A DNA stretch of 5,731 nucleotides. Origin: Anaerolineae bacterium (lineage in GTDB: Bacteria; Chloroflexota; Anaerolineae; Aggregatilineales; Phototrophicaceae). This document shows positions 1 to 5,309 of this stretch, one piece after another (positions within the stretch are counted from its first letter, which is position 1; each line of letters starts with the position of its first letter). The stretch covers positions 1 through 5,731 of the forward strand of contig JADLHH010000041.1 of the NCBI GenBank assembly GCA_020848855.1. Reading direction: 5' to 3'. A program made the translations under genes and the position numbers. The notes under the pieces are model-generated. The model searched no databases and was not told the origin of the DNA. It was given only the letters and a program-made list of their open reading frames with translations.

Positions 1-455
1 GACCGCGTGAGCTCGGCGGCCGCAGCATCATCGCCGACCCGCGCCGCGACGACATGAAAGATATCCTCAACGCCCGCATCAAGCACCGCGAGAAATTCCG
101 CCCGTTCGCGCCGTCGGTGCTGCTGGAAGCCACCGGCGACTACTTCGATCAGTCGTACCCCGACCCGTTCATGCTCAAGGTCTACGGTGTGCTGCCGGCG
201 AAGCAGCGCGAAATCCCGGCGGTGACGCACGTCGACGGCACGGGACGCTTACAGACGGTCGAGCGCGAGCATTCCCCGCTGTACTGGTCGCTGATCCATG
301 CTTTCGGCGAGCGCACCGGGACGCCGGTGGTGCTCAACACGTCGTTCAACGAAAACGAACCGATTGTGCGCACACCCGCCGAGGCAATCGACTGCTTCCT
401 GCGTACCAAAATGGACGCGCTGGCGATTGGCAATTTCGTCGTGACAAAGAACTGA
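1..455 (+). CDS. Carbamoyltransferase, NodU/TobZ family, C-terminal part (5' end outside window)
   Basis: The reading frame is open from the window edge (first whole codon at base 3) to TGA at 453-455, giving the last 150 residues of a protein whose family is usually about 550-600 residues. The visible part matches the carbamoyltransferase C-terminal domain: PRELGGRSIIADPRR at the start, then MKDILNARIKHREKFRPFAPSV, PAVTHVDGTGRLQTV, TGTPVVLNTSFN and EPIVRTPAEAIDCF. Enzymes of this family transfer a carbamoyl group from carbamoyl phosphate, through a carbamoyl-adenylate, to a hydroxyl of a sugar, antibiotic or Nod factor in the cytoplasm. The substrate cannot be told from this fragment. The usual loop reads GPRALGNRSI; here A is E and N is G. 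The ATG at base 54 lies inside the conserved domain and is not the start. The next gene has its own promoter, so no operon with dps is implied. Confidence 0.9.
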   Translation, partial: PRELGGRSIIADPRRDDMKDILNARIKHREKFRPFAPSVLLEATGDYFDQSYPDPFMLKVYGVLPAKQREIPAVTHVDGTGRLQTVEREHSPLYWSLIHAFGERTGTPVVLNTSFNENEPIVRTPAEAIDCFLRTKMDALAIGNFVVTKN

Positions 456-471
456 GACAATGATGAGTATC

Positions 472-500
472 TTCACTGATGCGCCTTTTTGCGGTATGAT
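472..500 (+). promoter_or_regulatory. Putative sigma70-type promoter of dps
   Basis: TTCACT (472-477) and TATGAT (495-500) are separated by 17 bases and match the -35 and -10 consensus at 4/6 and 5/6. Transcription would begin near 507, leaving a leader of about 32 bases before the ATG at 539. A shifted -10, TATAAC (500-505), is possible but has a poorer -35. This is prediction from consensus only, and the sigma factor is assumed. Confidence 0.45.
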
Positions 501-528
501 ATAACAACGCGCATTAACGAACACGGAT

Positions 529-533
529 GGAGG
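529..533 (+). promoter_or_regulatory. Shine-Dalgarno sequence deciding the dps start
   Basis: GGAGG lies 5 bases before the ATG at 539. An in-frame ATG at 527 overlaps this motif and has no such sequence in front of it, so 539 is the likely start. Confidence 0.75.
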
Positions 534-538
534 AATTC

Positions 539-1060
539 ATGGCTACGGCAAAGGTCAAGGCAGCGGTCAAAGGGGCGATCAAGCCCAATCTCGGGATTGA
601 GGAGAGCGCGCGTCAACAGATCGTCGATCTTCTGAACAAGCGGCTCGCCGACACGTTCGTGCTGTACGTCAAGACGCTCAACTATCACTGGAACATCACC
701 GGACCGGAGTTCATCGCTGTTCACGAGCTGCTCAACGAGCAGTATACCGAACTGGCAGAGAGCATTGACGAGATCGCCGAGCGCGTGCGCAAGCTGGGCG
801 GCTTCGCCATCGGCACGCTTGACGAATTCAAGCAGAGTTCGGCGATTGAAGAACAGCCGGGGCGCATCCCGAATTGGCAAGACATGATTCGTGAACTCGT
901 GGACGATCACGAAGCGGTCATTCGCCAGCTTCGCAAGGACGCCGAAACGACCGACGAACTGGGCGACACCATCTCCAACGACTTTGTCATCGGTCTGGCG
1001 GAAGGTCACGAGACGATGGCGTGGAAGCTGCGCGCGCATCTCGAAAACGCGACGCGCTAG
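539..1060 (+). CDS. dps: Dps-family DNA-binding mini-ferritin
   Basis: Predicted 173-residue protein. Dps proteins form 12-subunit cages in the cytoplasm that oxidise and store Fe(II), often using hydrogen peroxide, and many bind the nucleoid. The Dps signature is clear: LNYHWNITGPEF (residues 47-58) followed by AVHELLNEQY (60-69) and IDEIAERVRKLGG (76-88). Ferroxidase ligands by alignment with E. coli Dps are H50, H62, D77 and E81. The position equal to E. coli D67 is N66, so one acidic ligand is replaced. The N-terminal tail has four lysines (K5, K7, K11, K15), which suits DNA contact. Length is typical. The start was set at 539 rather than the in-frame ATG at 527 because GGAGG at 529-533 is correctly spaced only for 539. 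The gene has its own putative promoter and a hairpin just downstream, so it is probably monocistronic. Identity as Dps is secure; DNA binding is inferred from the tail. Confidence 0.95.
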   Translation: MATAKVKAAVKGAIKPNLGIEESARQQIVDLLNKRLADTFVLYVKTLNYHWNITGPEFIAVHELLNEQYTELAESIDEIAERVRKLGGFAIGTLDEFKQSSAIEEQPGRIPNWQDMIRELVDDHEAVIRQLRKDAETTDELGDTISNDFVIGLAEGHETMAWKLRAHLENATR

Positions 1061-1085
1061 TTGCCACACAGCACGTGATTTTGTG

Positions 1086-1116
1086 CAGGGGCACGACGAC
1101 CAACGCCGTGCCCCTG
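1086..1116 (+). terminator. Terminator-like hairpin after dps
   Basis: A perfect 10-bp stem, CAGGGGCACG (1086-1095) with CGTGCCCCTG (1107-1116), encloses an 11-base loop 25 bases after the dps stop codon. The following TTGATTCT is only a weak U-tract, so termination may be incomplete or factor-assisted. The hairpin separates dps from the oxidoreductase gene. Confidence 0.6.
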
Positions 1117-1138
1117 TTGATTCTCGACGGAAATTGAC

Positions 1139-1199
1139 CGCAGGGATCGCAGAGGACACAAAGAGATATGTTTCTTGGTGTTCTTGGTGACTGGGCGGT
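1139..1199 (-). repeat. Dispersed intergenic repeat, copy A
   Basis: Bases 1139-1160 match 19 of 22 with the reverse complement of 5271-5292 (copy B), and a GGCGGT block follows at nearly the same distance in both (55 and 52 bases). Copy A contains a perfect tandem 9-mer, TTCTTGGTG, at 1172-1189. Read on the minus strand, the element begins with two CACCAAGAA units and contains TGTGTCCTCTGCGATC. From memory, similar elements are scattered between genes in many environmental bacteria and are often mis-called as small proteins. The strand is given by convention only. It lies between the dps hairpin and the putative promoter of the next gene. Confidence 0.55.
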
Positions 1200-1229
1200 T
1201 CGTTGATTGTCTTTTGAAGTCTGATGCCT

Positions 1230-1259
1230 TTGCCCCGCATGTCAATTTCTCGCTAGAAT
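1230..1259 (+). promoter_or_regulatory. Putative promoter of the FAD oxidoreductase
   Basis: TTGCCC (1230-1235) and TAGAAT (1254-1259) are 18 bases apart and match the sigma70 consensus at 4/6 and 5/6. The GTG start lies 30 bases after the -10 box. No operator-like repeat is visible around it. Consensus-based prediction only. Confidence 0.35.
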
Positions 1260-1289
1260 TTCCGCGTTCATCCAGCGAAAGATCGTACC

Positions 1290-2693
1290 GTGTCGACTTT
1301 CTCGAATCGCCTTCTGCTCGCCGCTGCCAGCCTCGCCTCGAAAACCTGGGCGATTGCCGACCGGTTCCCCGAAAAGCTCGAAATCGACGACAACCAATCG
1401 TTGTGGGTCAGCCAGACCCCCGACTACCGCCCGACGCCGCCACTCAGCCGGAACATCACGGCGGACCTGGCGATCATCGGCGGCGGCTTCACCGGCGTTT
1501 CGACGGCGTATCACTTCAGCGAGCGCTATCCTGAAAAGCGCGTCGTGCTGCTGGAAGCGAAGTCGCTGGCGAACGGCGCGAGCGGTCGCAACGGCGGGTT
1601 GATGCTCAACTGGCTGGCGGTCGGCGGCGGCGACACCCCGGAGATGACGGCGCGCATCTACCGGACGACCCACGCCGCCATCCAGATGATCCGCGACATC
1701 ATCGAGCGCCATCAACTCCCGGTGCGTTACCGGCTGGACGGCACGATGACGCTCTACACCGACGCCCGACGCGCCGAAGCTGCCCACGCCGAAGCCGAGT
1801 TCATGCAGTCGCTCGGCGTCCCGGAGCAGTTTCTCGATTCGGCGGCGCTGGCGGGCAGGCTGCGAGCGCAGAGGGCGCACGGCGCGCTGTTCGACCCGAA
1901 TTCCGGGCAGATCAACGGCGCGCAGTTGGTGCGCGGACTGCGCCCGGTGCTGCTCGAACGCGGCGTCGAAATCTACGAGGGTACGCCCGTCCTCAAAATC
2001 CGCGAAGGCGGCGAAATCGTGCTGACGACTCCCAGCAGCGAGGTGCGGGCGAAGGCGATTGTCGTCGCCACCAACGGCTACACCGGCAAGCTGGGCTACT
2101 TCCGCGACGCGCTCTTTCCACTGCACTCGCACGTCTACGCCACCGCGCCGCTCACGCCGGCGCAGCAGGGCGAACTCGGCTGGGGGCAGGTCGCCGGCTT
2201 CAGCGACGACCTGGATCGCATCTCTTACGGCGCGCTCACGACTGACGGGCATATCGTTTTCGGCGGCGGCAGCAACCAGTCGTATGCCTACCTGTACAAC
2301 AACCGTACCGCGTATCCCGGCACGCCCGCCAGTACCCCGCGCGCCTTCGCGGCGATGCAGGACACGCTGGCGGGCTATCTGCCGAACAGCCGTGCGCTGC
2401 CGATTACGCGTCGCTGGACGGGCACGCTCGGCATCACGCTCAACCGTCAGTTATTGATGGGCGTGCGCGGCAGCGACCGCAACATCTTCTATTCGATTGG
2501 CTACTGCGGGCATGGGGTGACGCTCGGCAACCTCGCCGGCAAGGTGCTGACCGACCTGTACTCCGGCGACGACCAGCAGTGGCGCGGGCTGCCGTTCTAC
2601 TGCCAGCCATACCTGCGCATCCCGCCGGAACCCTTCCGCTGGATCGGCTATCAGGCGTTCACACGGCTCACCGGCAAGTCGCCCCGCATCTGA
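1290..2693 (+). CDS. FAD-dependent oxidoreductase, DAO superfamily (PuuB/DadA-like)
   Basis: A 467-residue protein with the N-terminal dinucleotide-binding fold: [12 protein letters not shown] (residues 58-69) holds the GxGxxG motif, and E89 in VVLLEAK is the acidic residue expected to bind the FAD ribose. GASGRNGG (96-103) is typical of the group around gamma-glutamylputrescine oxidase PuuB. The C-terminal half has WTGTLG (376-381) and [15 protein letters not shown] (404-418), the second FAD-contact region. Members oxidise primary or secondary amines or D-amino acids to imines, usually with oxygen as acceptor; the substrate here is not known. The start is GTG at 1290; the only support in front of it is a weak purine run near 1277-1282, and no in-frame ATG precedes the FAD motif. 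About 55 residues come before the FAD fold, with the common SLWxxxxPxYRPxPPL segment. No puu or dad partner gene is present, so it probably stands alone. Confidence 0.9.
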   Translation: MSTFSNRLLLAAASLASKTWAIADRFPEKLEIDDNQSLWVSQTPDYRPTPPLSRNITADLAIIGGGFTGVSTAYHFSERYPEKRVVLLEAKSLANGASGRNGGLMLNWLAVGGGDTPEMTARIYRTTHAAIQMIRDIIERHQLPVRYRLDGTMTLYTDARRAEAAHAEAEFMQSLGVPEQFLDSAALAGRLRAQRAHGALFDPNSGQINGAQLVRGLRPVLLERGVEIYEGTPVLKIREGGEIVLTTPSSEVRAKAIVVATNGYTGKLGYFRDALFPLHSHVYATAPLTPAQQGELGWGQVAGFSDDLDRISYGALTTDGHIVFGGGSNQSYAYLYNNRTAYPGTPASTPRAFAAMQDTLAGYLPNSRALPITRRWTGTLGITLNRQLLMGVRGSDRNIFYSIGYCGHGVTLGNLAGKVLTDLYSGDDQQWRGLPFYCQPYLRIPPEPFRWIGYQAFTRLTGKSPRI

Positions 2694-2701
2694 AACGAAG
2701 G

Positions 2702-2789
2702 ACTAAGGTTCGAGGACTGAGGACTGAGATAAGGACAAATTCCCACGCGGACAATTTTCTCAGTCCTCATGACTCAGCCCTCAGTCCTT
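2702..2789. repeat. GGACTGA heptamer-rich inverted-repeat element
   Basis: The left part has GAGGACTGAGGACTGAG (2712-2728), two overlapping GAGGACTGAG units, preceded by a degenerate GGACTAAGG. The right part has the complement twice: CTCAGTCCTC (2759-2768) and CCTCAGTCCT (2779-2788). Two nested 10-bp stems are therefore possible (2719-2728 with 2759-2768, and 2713-2722 with 2779-2788). The element fills the space between two convergent genes and runs into the end of the GNAT gene. The style recalls the short heptanucleotide repeats described between cyanobacterial genes, but relation to those is not shown. Confidence 0.7.
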
Positions 2790-2795
2790 GTTTTT
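2713..2795 (+). terminator. Possible intrinsic terminator of the oxidoreductase, built from the repeat
   Basis: On the + strand the stem AGGACTGAGG (2713-2722) with CCTCAGTCCT (2779-2788) is followed almost at once by TTTTT (2791-2795). The loop is long and holds a second 10-bp stem, so folding is complex. In the minus direction the inner hairpin has no U-run after it, so it would serve the GNAT transcript poorly. Confidence 0.4.
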
Positions 2796-3327
2796 CGAAT
2801 TCCTCGCGGGTGATGCCGTACACCAGTTCGTCGTGGAACGCGCCGCCGGTGTAGATCATGCGCCGCAGCCGCCCTTCGAGCGTGAAGCCAAGCGCCTCGT
2901 GCAGCTTCTGCGACGGCCCGTTGAAGGCGAACACCGTGACGGTGCATTTCTGGTAGCGGCGCTCGCCGAAAAAATAGCGCAGCACCAGCCGGATCGCCTC
3001 GGAAGCATATCCCTTGCGGCGCTGCTCCTCTTTGATGCCCAACCCGTACATGAATGTGCCGTTGCGCGGGTTGCAACCGTGAGAGTTGATCGTGCCGACC
3101 GGCTCGCCGATCAGCGTTTCGATGTGAAAGCGGAACTCGTCGGTTTCGGGGCGCTTCGCTTCTTTTTCCGCCCATTCCTTCGTCCCGACGCTGGACGAAG
3201 GAAACCAGATTTCGTCGCTAAGCCGCCCGTTCTCGGTCGTCTCTCGACCCCAGTTGAAATAGAATTCCCAGTCGGACGGCTCTACCGCCCGCAGCCGGAT
3301 CAGCTTGCCCTCGAAGATGTTCGACAT
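2767..3327 (-). CDS. GNAT-family N-acetyltransferase, RimJ/RimL type
   Basis: A 186-residue protein starting MSNIFEGKLIRLRAVEPSDW, the usual opening of the RimJ/RimL-like (Acetyltransf_3) group. The acetyl-CoA pyrophosphate loop is Q102-RRKGYA-108, and FNGPSQKLHEALGFTLEGRLRR (about 135-156) is the conserved C-terminal signature. These enzymes move an acetyl group from acetyl-CoA to an amine of a protein N-terminus or small molecule; the acceptor here is unknown. I chose ATG at 3327 over an in-frame start 45 bases upstream because homology begins there and because its A is shared with the TGA of the upstream gene (TGATG), indicating translational coupling. The family normally ends near the ITREEF segment; the last residues, about QGLRAES and the stop codon, come from the GGACTGA repeat element. 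A cytoplasmic enzyme is expected. Confidence 0.9.
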   Translation of the reverse strand: MSNIFEGKLIRLRAVEPSDWEFYFNWGRETTENGRLSDEIWFPSSSVGTKEWAEKEAKRPETDEFRFHIETLIGEPVGTINSHGCNPRNGTFMYGLGIKEEQRRKGYASEAIRLVLRYFFGERRYQKCTVTVFAFNGPSQKLHEALGFTLEGRLRRMIYTGGAFHDELVYGITREEFEKQGLRAES

Positions 3328-4340
3328 CAGGCGGCTGCTTTCAGGACGCGCAGCGCCCGCAGCGTGACCCACTTGTTCGGCTGCTTCTTCGCGCCAAAAT
3401 CAACCCATGTCTTGCCGCTGTAATCGTATTCCAGCGCCCAGCGCCCGTGCACGTCCTGCTTCGCGCGGATCACGCTCAGGGCGTGAGCGAGACGCGGATC
3501 GCTTCCACAGCCGAGCGCTGTCAACGCTTCGACATTTTGCAGTAAATCGGTGACGTAAAACACCGGGAAGCCGAACTTCCACCAGTTGCCGCTCGGCTTG
3601 TCGCTGTAGCCGGATGGATAGGTAGCGTCCGCCGGATCGACGCTGAACAGAAAGTCGATGCCCGCCTGTATCGCCCGCTCGATCAGCGGCGTGCGCCGCT
3701 CCGGCGCGCGTTTGCCGAAGGCGAGCATCACTTTGACTGCTCCCCATGCACACGGCAGCCGGTTGTTCGCGCCGCAGGCGAACAGCGGAGCGTACTTTCC
3801 GGCGTAGTAGCGCACCGGTGCGTTGCGATCAGATGCCGGGGCGACGCCTTCGCCGGTAACGCTGCGCGCCATCCACTCGAAGGCTTTTTCCAGACGTGGG
3901 TCGTCGCAGCCGAGATCGATCAGCGCACTACACAGGTTGCCTTGCAGGCAGTCTGCTGTGCCCGATGGCGCGCCGGTCGTCGAGAACTGCCCGCCGGTCG
4001 TGAGCGCATGGTCGAGCAGATACGAACACGCCTTCGCGATTCGGGCATCGTGCGCCGCCGACGCGCCCAACTGCGCCAGCAGGATTATCGACCAGACGGT
4101 TGAGCGATATTTCGGGTCGTAGCCGGGTCCCGGTTCCGCCCAGTATCCTGCTTCAGACATGTTCGCCAGAATAGCCGGGATCGCGCCTGCGTGGTGCGCG
4201 GCGTCGAGGGCGTTGAGCAGATCGGAATCGTCATCTGAGCAGTCCGCCAGGTCGCGCAGAGCGAGGTAGCGGACGCCCGGATCGCCAGTCTCCAGTAACC
4301 AGTTGAGCGCTTGATCGTCACGAGGATTTCGCCAGGACAT
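3327..4340 (-). CDS. Uncharacterised alpha/alpha-toroid (terpenoid-cyclase-like fold) protein
   Basis: A 337-residue protein that resembles the alpha/alpha-toroid repeats of squalene cyclases and prenyltransferases; such proteins are sometimes labelled squalene cyclase or, wrongly, nitrogen fixation protein. Repeated helix pairs end in short turns such as DDPRLEKAFEWM (146-157) and SDPRLAHAL (280-288). Highly distinctive segments are GPGYDPKYRSTVWS (71-84), SGTADCLQGNLC (126-137), FACGANNRLPCAWG (187-200) and SGNWWKFGFPVFYVTDLLQ (250-268). I see no QW motif set or DXDD catalytic motif of true squalene-hopene cyclases, so cyclase activity should not be assumed. Cysteines 131/137 and 189/197 form CX5C and CX7C pairs that could bind metal. 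No signal peptide or membrane segment is visible. The ATG at 4340 follows GGAGG (4351-4347) by 6 bases. The stop overlaps the start of the GNAT gene by one base, so the two are co-translated. Function unknown. Confidence 0.85.
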   Translation of the reverse strand: MSWRNPRDDQALNWLLETGDPGVRYLALRDLADCSDDDSDLLNALDAAHHAGAIPAILANMSEAGYWAEPGPGYDPKYRSTVWSIILLAQLGASAAHDARIAKACSYLLDHALTTGGQFSTTGAPSGTADCLQGNLCSALIDLGCDDPRLEKAFEWMARSVTGEGVAPASDRNAPVRYYAGKYAPLFACGANNRLPCAWGAVKVMLAFGKRAPERRTPLIERAIQAGIDFLFSVDPADATYPSGYSDKPSGNWWKFGFPVFYVTDLLQNVEALTALGCGSDPRLAHALSVIRAKQDVHGRWALEYDYSGKTWVDFGAKKQPNKWVTLRALRVLKAAA

Positions 4341-4383
4341 GATGATCCTCCCGGACTTGTCGCCAACGAATTTGCCTCAACTT

Positions 4384-4389
4384 ATTATA
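4384..4389 (-). promoter_or_regulatory. Putative -10 box of the toroid-GNAT operon
   Basis: A perfect TATAAT on the minus strand sits 43 bases upstream of the ATG at 4340. No good -35 box lies at 16-18 bases, so the promoter may need an activator or another sigma factor. A small inverted repeat, TTATT (4382-4386) and AATAA (4394-4398), overlaps it and could be an operator, though it is short enough to be chance. Confidence 0.4.
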
Positions 4390-4435
4390 GATCAATAACG
4401 GGCGCGAAGCTCGACGAGTCGCGGATGCAGGTTGC

Positions 4436-4480
4436 TTACAGCGCGTCTCCCTCATTATGACTTTGCGGCGGCGAGTGGAT
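4436..4480 (-). pseudogene. Possible gene-tail fragment ending PPQSHNEGDAL
   Basis: On the minus strand one frame reads IHSPPQSHNEGDAL and then TAA at 4438-4436, with an in-frame TGA directly upstream (4483-4481). Its PPQSHNEG core (4471-4448) is identical to the PPQSHNEG that ends the PBP1C-like protein (codons at 5339-5316), and the two DNA stretches agree at 18 of 24 bases. The ungapped differences are all synonymous, including TCG against AGT for serine. It could be the remnant of a duplicated gene end or part of a dispersed repeat. It is too short to be a gene by itself. Confidence 0.35.
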
Positions 4481-4589
4481 TCACCCGAAGCACCGAAACC
4501 CTACAATGACTTCAGAGCGCTGGTCTACGCCGCGATGGGGTAGGCATTTTGCATGGGCGGACGGCAAGGCGAACTTGTTTGTACCGCCC

Positions 4590-5060
4590 TCATGACTTCA
4601 CTTTCGTGTACGTCAATGACAGATCGCCCTCCCAGGTCGATCCATCACGCGACAGTTCCCCCATGCCGACGATGGTATTCCCATCCTCACTGATCGTCCC
4701 CGTGAAGCGCTGCGAGAATCCCGGTGCATTCCGCCACGTTTTCCAGACATTCCCGCTGAGAGTCGTCTGAATAATCCGCGACACACCGCGCTGGTCAAAA
4801 TACACCATCGCGCAGCCTTCCTGATCATCATCGTGACCGAACACCGCTATGCCGCTGGGAAAGCGCGCGTCGTCCAAAATCTCCGAACGCATGATCAGGA
4901 ACGCGCCGCCCTCGATCCACTCGAACGATGATCGCCCGTGCAACGTGACGCCGGGAACCAGCGGGTGCGTCCCGACCGTATCCCATGTGCCGATCAACAC
5001 GCGGAACGGTTCGAGCGACGGATTGGGAATGGCGGCTTCATGACCGATTGGCTGGCTCAT
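4590..5060 (-). CDS. DUF1579-like small protein of unknown function
   Basis: A 156-residue soluble protein with the layout of the DUF1579 group: FRVLIGTWDTVGTHP (residues 19-33) at the start, SSFEWIEGGAFLIMRSE (44-60), FGHDDDQEGCAMVYFDQRGVSR (about 74-95), then a predicted run of beta strands, WKTWRNAPGFSQRFTGTIS and MGELSRDGSTWEGDLSLTYTK. The GTW near the N-terminus and the alternating hydrophobic pattern suggest a small lipocalin-like beta-barrel, but this is inference. No signal peptide is visible, so it is probably cytoplasmic. The ATG at 5060 follows AGAGGA by about 9-10 bases, slightly long spacing. It has its own putative promoter and is 250 bases away from the toroid gene, so it is probably transcribed alone. 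Biochemical role is not known; assignment to DUF1579 is from pattern memory. Confidence 0.8.
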   Translation of the reverse strand: MSQPIGHEAAIPNPSLEPFRVLIGTWDTVGTHPLVPGVTLHGRSSFEWIEGGAFLIMRSEILDDARFPSGIAVFGHDDDQEGCAMVYFDQRGVSRIIQTTLSGNVWKTWRNAPGFSQRFTGTISEDGNTIVGMGELSRDGSTWEGDLSLTYTKVKS

Positions 5061-5098
5061 GGCGAAATATCCTCTCGTTTGGTGTTCGATTCTTCACA

Positions 5099-5127
5099 AA
5101 GCTAGTCGAGTTAGGTCGGTCTGTCAA
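5099..5127 (-). promoter_or_regulatory. Putative promoter of the DUF1579-like gene
   Basis: On the minus strand a perfect TTGACA (5127-5122) is followed after 17 bases by TAGCTT (5104-5099), a poor -10 box (3/6). The ATG at 5060 would have a leader of about 30 bases. Strong -35 with weak -10, so treat as a candidate. Confidence 0.35.
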
Positions 5128-5167
5128 GGCGAAGCGGCTGACTGTTCCCAGGCGCTGCAACGACTTC

Positions 5168-5195
5168 TTGACGCGGGCGTATGGAGCAATAGAAT
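5168..5195 (+). promoter_or_regulatory. Orphan rightward promoter-like sequence
   Basis: TTGACG (5168-5173) and TAGAAT (5190-5195) lie 16 bases apart on the + strand, each matching 5/6 of the sigma70 consensus. No + strand gene follows. A transcript would cross the dispersed repeat copy B and run antisense into the end of the PBP1C-like gene. It may be chance. Confidence 0.3.
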
Positions 5196-5234
5196 GAGCA
5201 GCAGGCGCTAACCCCAAAAACATTCAACTCAAAG

Positions 5235-5292
5235 ACCGCCAAAACTGCGAAGCAAGAGAAACCGTTCTTCTGTGTCCTCGGTGATCTCTGCG
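5235..5292 (+). repeat. Dispersed intergenic repeat, copy B (inverted relative to copy A)
   Basis: The block 5271-5292 matches, in reverse complement, 19 of 22 bases of 1139-1160, and ACCGCC at 5235-5240 corresponds to GGCGGT at 1194-1199. The central part has diverged strongly between the two copies. It begins 18 bases after the stop codon of the PBP1C-like gene on the minus strand. The strand is given as opposite to copy A. Confidence 0.55.
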
Positions 5293-5309
5293 ATGGAATC
5301 TTTTTAGGG

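Larger units (their letters stand above)
4361..4589. other. Intergenic region without a supported gene
   Basis: This 229-base gap between the start of the toroid gene and the end of the DUF1579-like gene holds the -10 box at 4384-4389, the gene-tail-like fragment at 4436-4480, and an inverted repeat (GGCGG 4556-4560 with CCGCC 4584-4588). The inverted repeat has no U-run on the minus side, so I do not call it a terminator. A 29-codon frame at 4506-4595 on the + strand lacks a ribosome binding site and is not called. The lack of long open frames suggests decayed or repeat-derived sequence. Confidence 0.5.

Noticed and set aside
484..490. CCTTTTT as end of a terminator for the carbamoyltransferase
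   Set aside because: No convincing GC stem could be found in the preceding 40 bases.
473..1240. 255-codon open frame on the minus strand opposite dps
   Set aside because: It lies opposite a clear Dps gene, has no family resemblance and runs through the terminator and repeat copy A. It is a GC-rich antisense shadow.
1242..2252. 336-codon open frame on the minus strand opposite the FAD oxidoreductase
   Set aside because: Composition is rich in Arg, Val, Ala and Gln without any motif, typical of the complement of a GC-rich gene. The + strand frame has intact FAD motifs.
2702..2789. GGACTGA repeats as a small CRISPR-like array
   Set aside because: Units are 7-10 bases, partly overlapping and inverted, with no regular spacers and no cas genes nearby.
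2788..3423. 211-codon open frame on the + strand across the GNAT gene
   Set aside because: It is antisense to well-conserved GNAT motifs and shows no recognisable domain of its own.
4552..4594. Hairpin (CATG/GGCGG with CCGCC/CATG) as terminator of the DUF1579-like gene
   Set aside because: On the minus strand it is followed by AAAATGCC rather than a U-run, and the stem is interrupted by a bulge.
4506..4595. Small 29-codon frame on the + strand starting MTSERWSTPRW
   Set aside because: No ribosome binding site, no visible homology, and it overlaps the 3' end of the DUF1579-like gene.
5150..5209. Direct repeat CAGGCGCT (5149-5156 and 5202-5209) as attachment or binding sites
   Set aside because: Eight-base matches of this kind are expected by chance in GC-rich DNA, and nothing nearby suggests an integrase or regulator.
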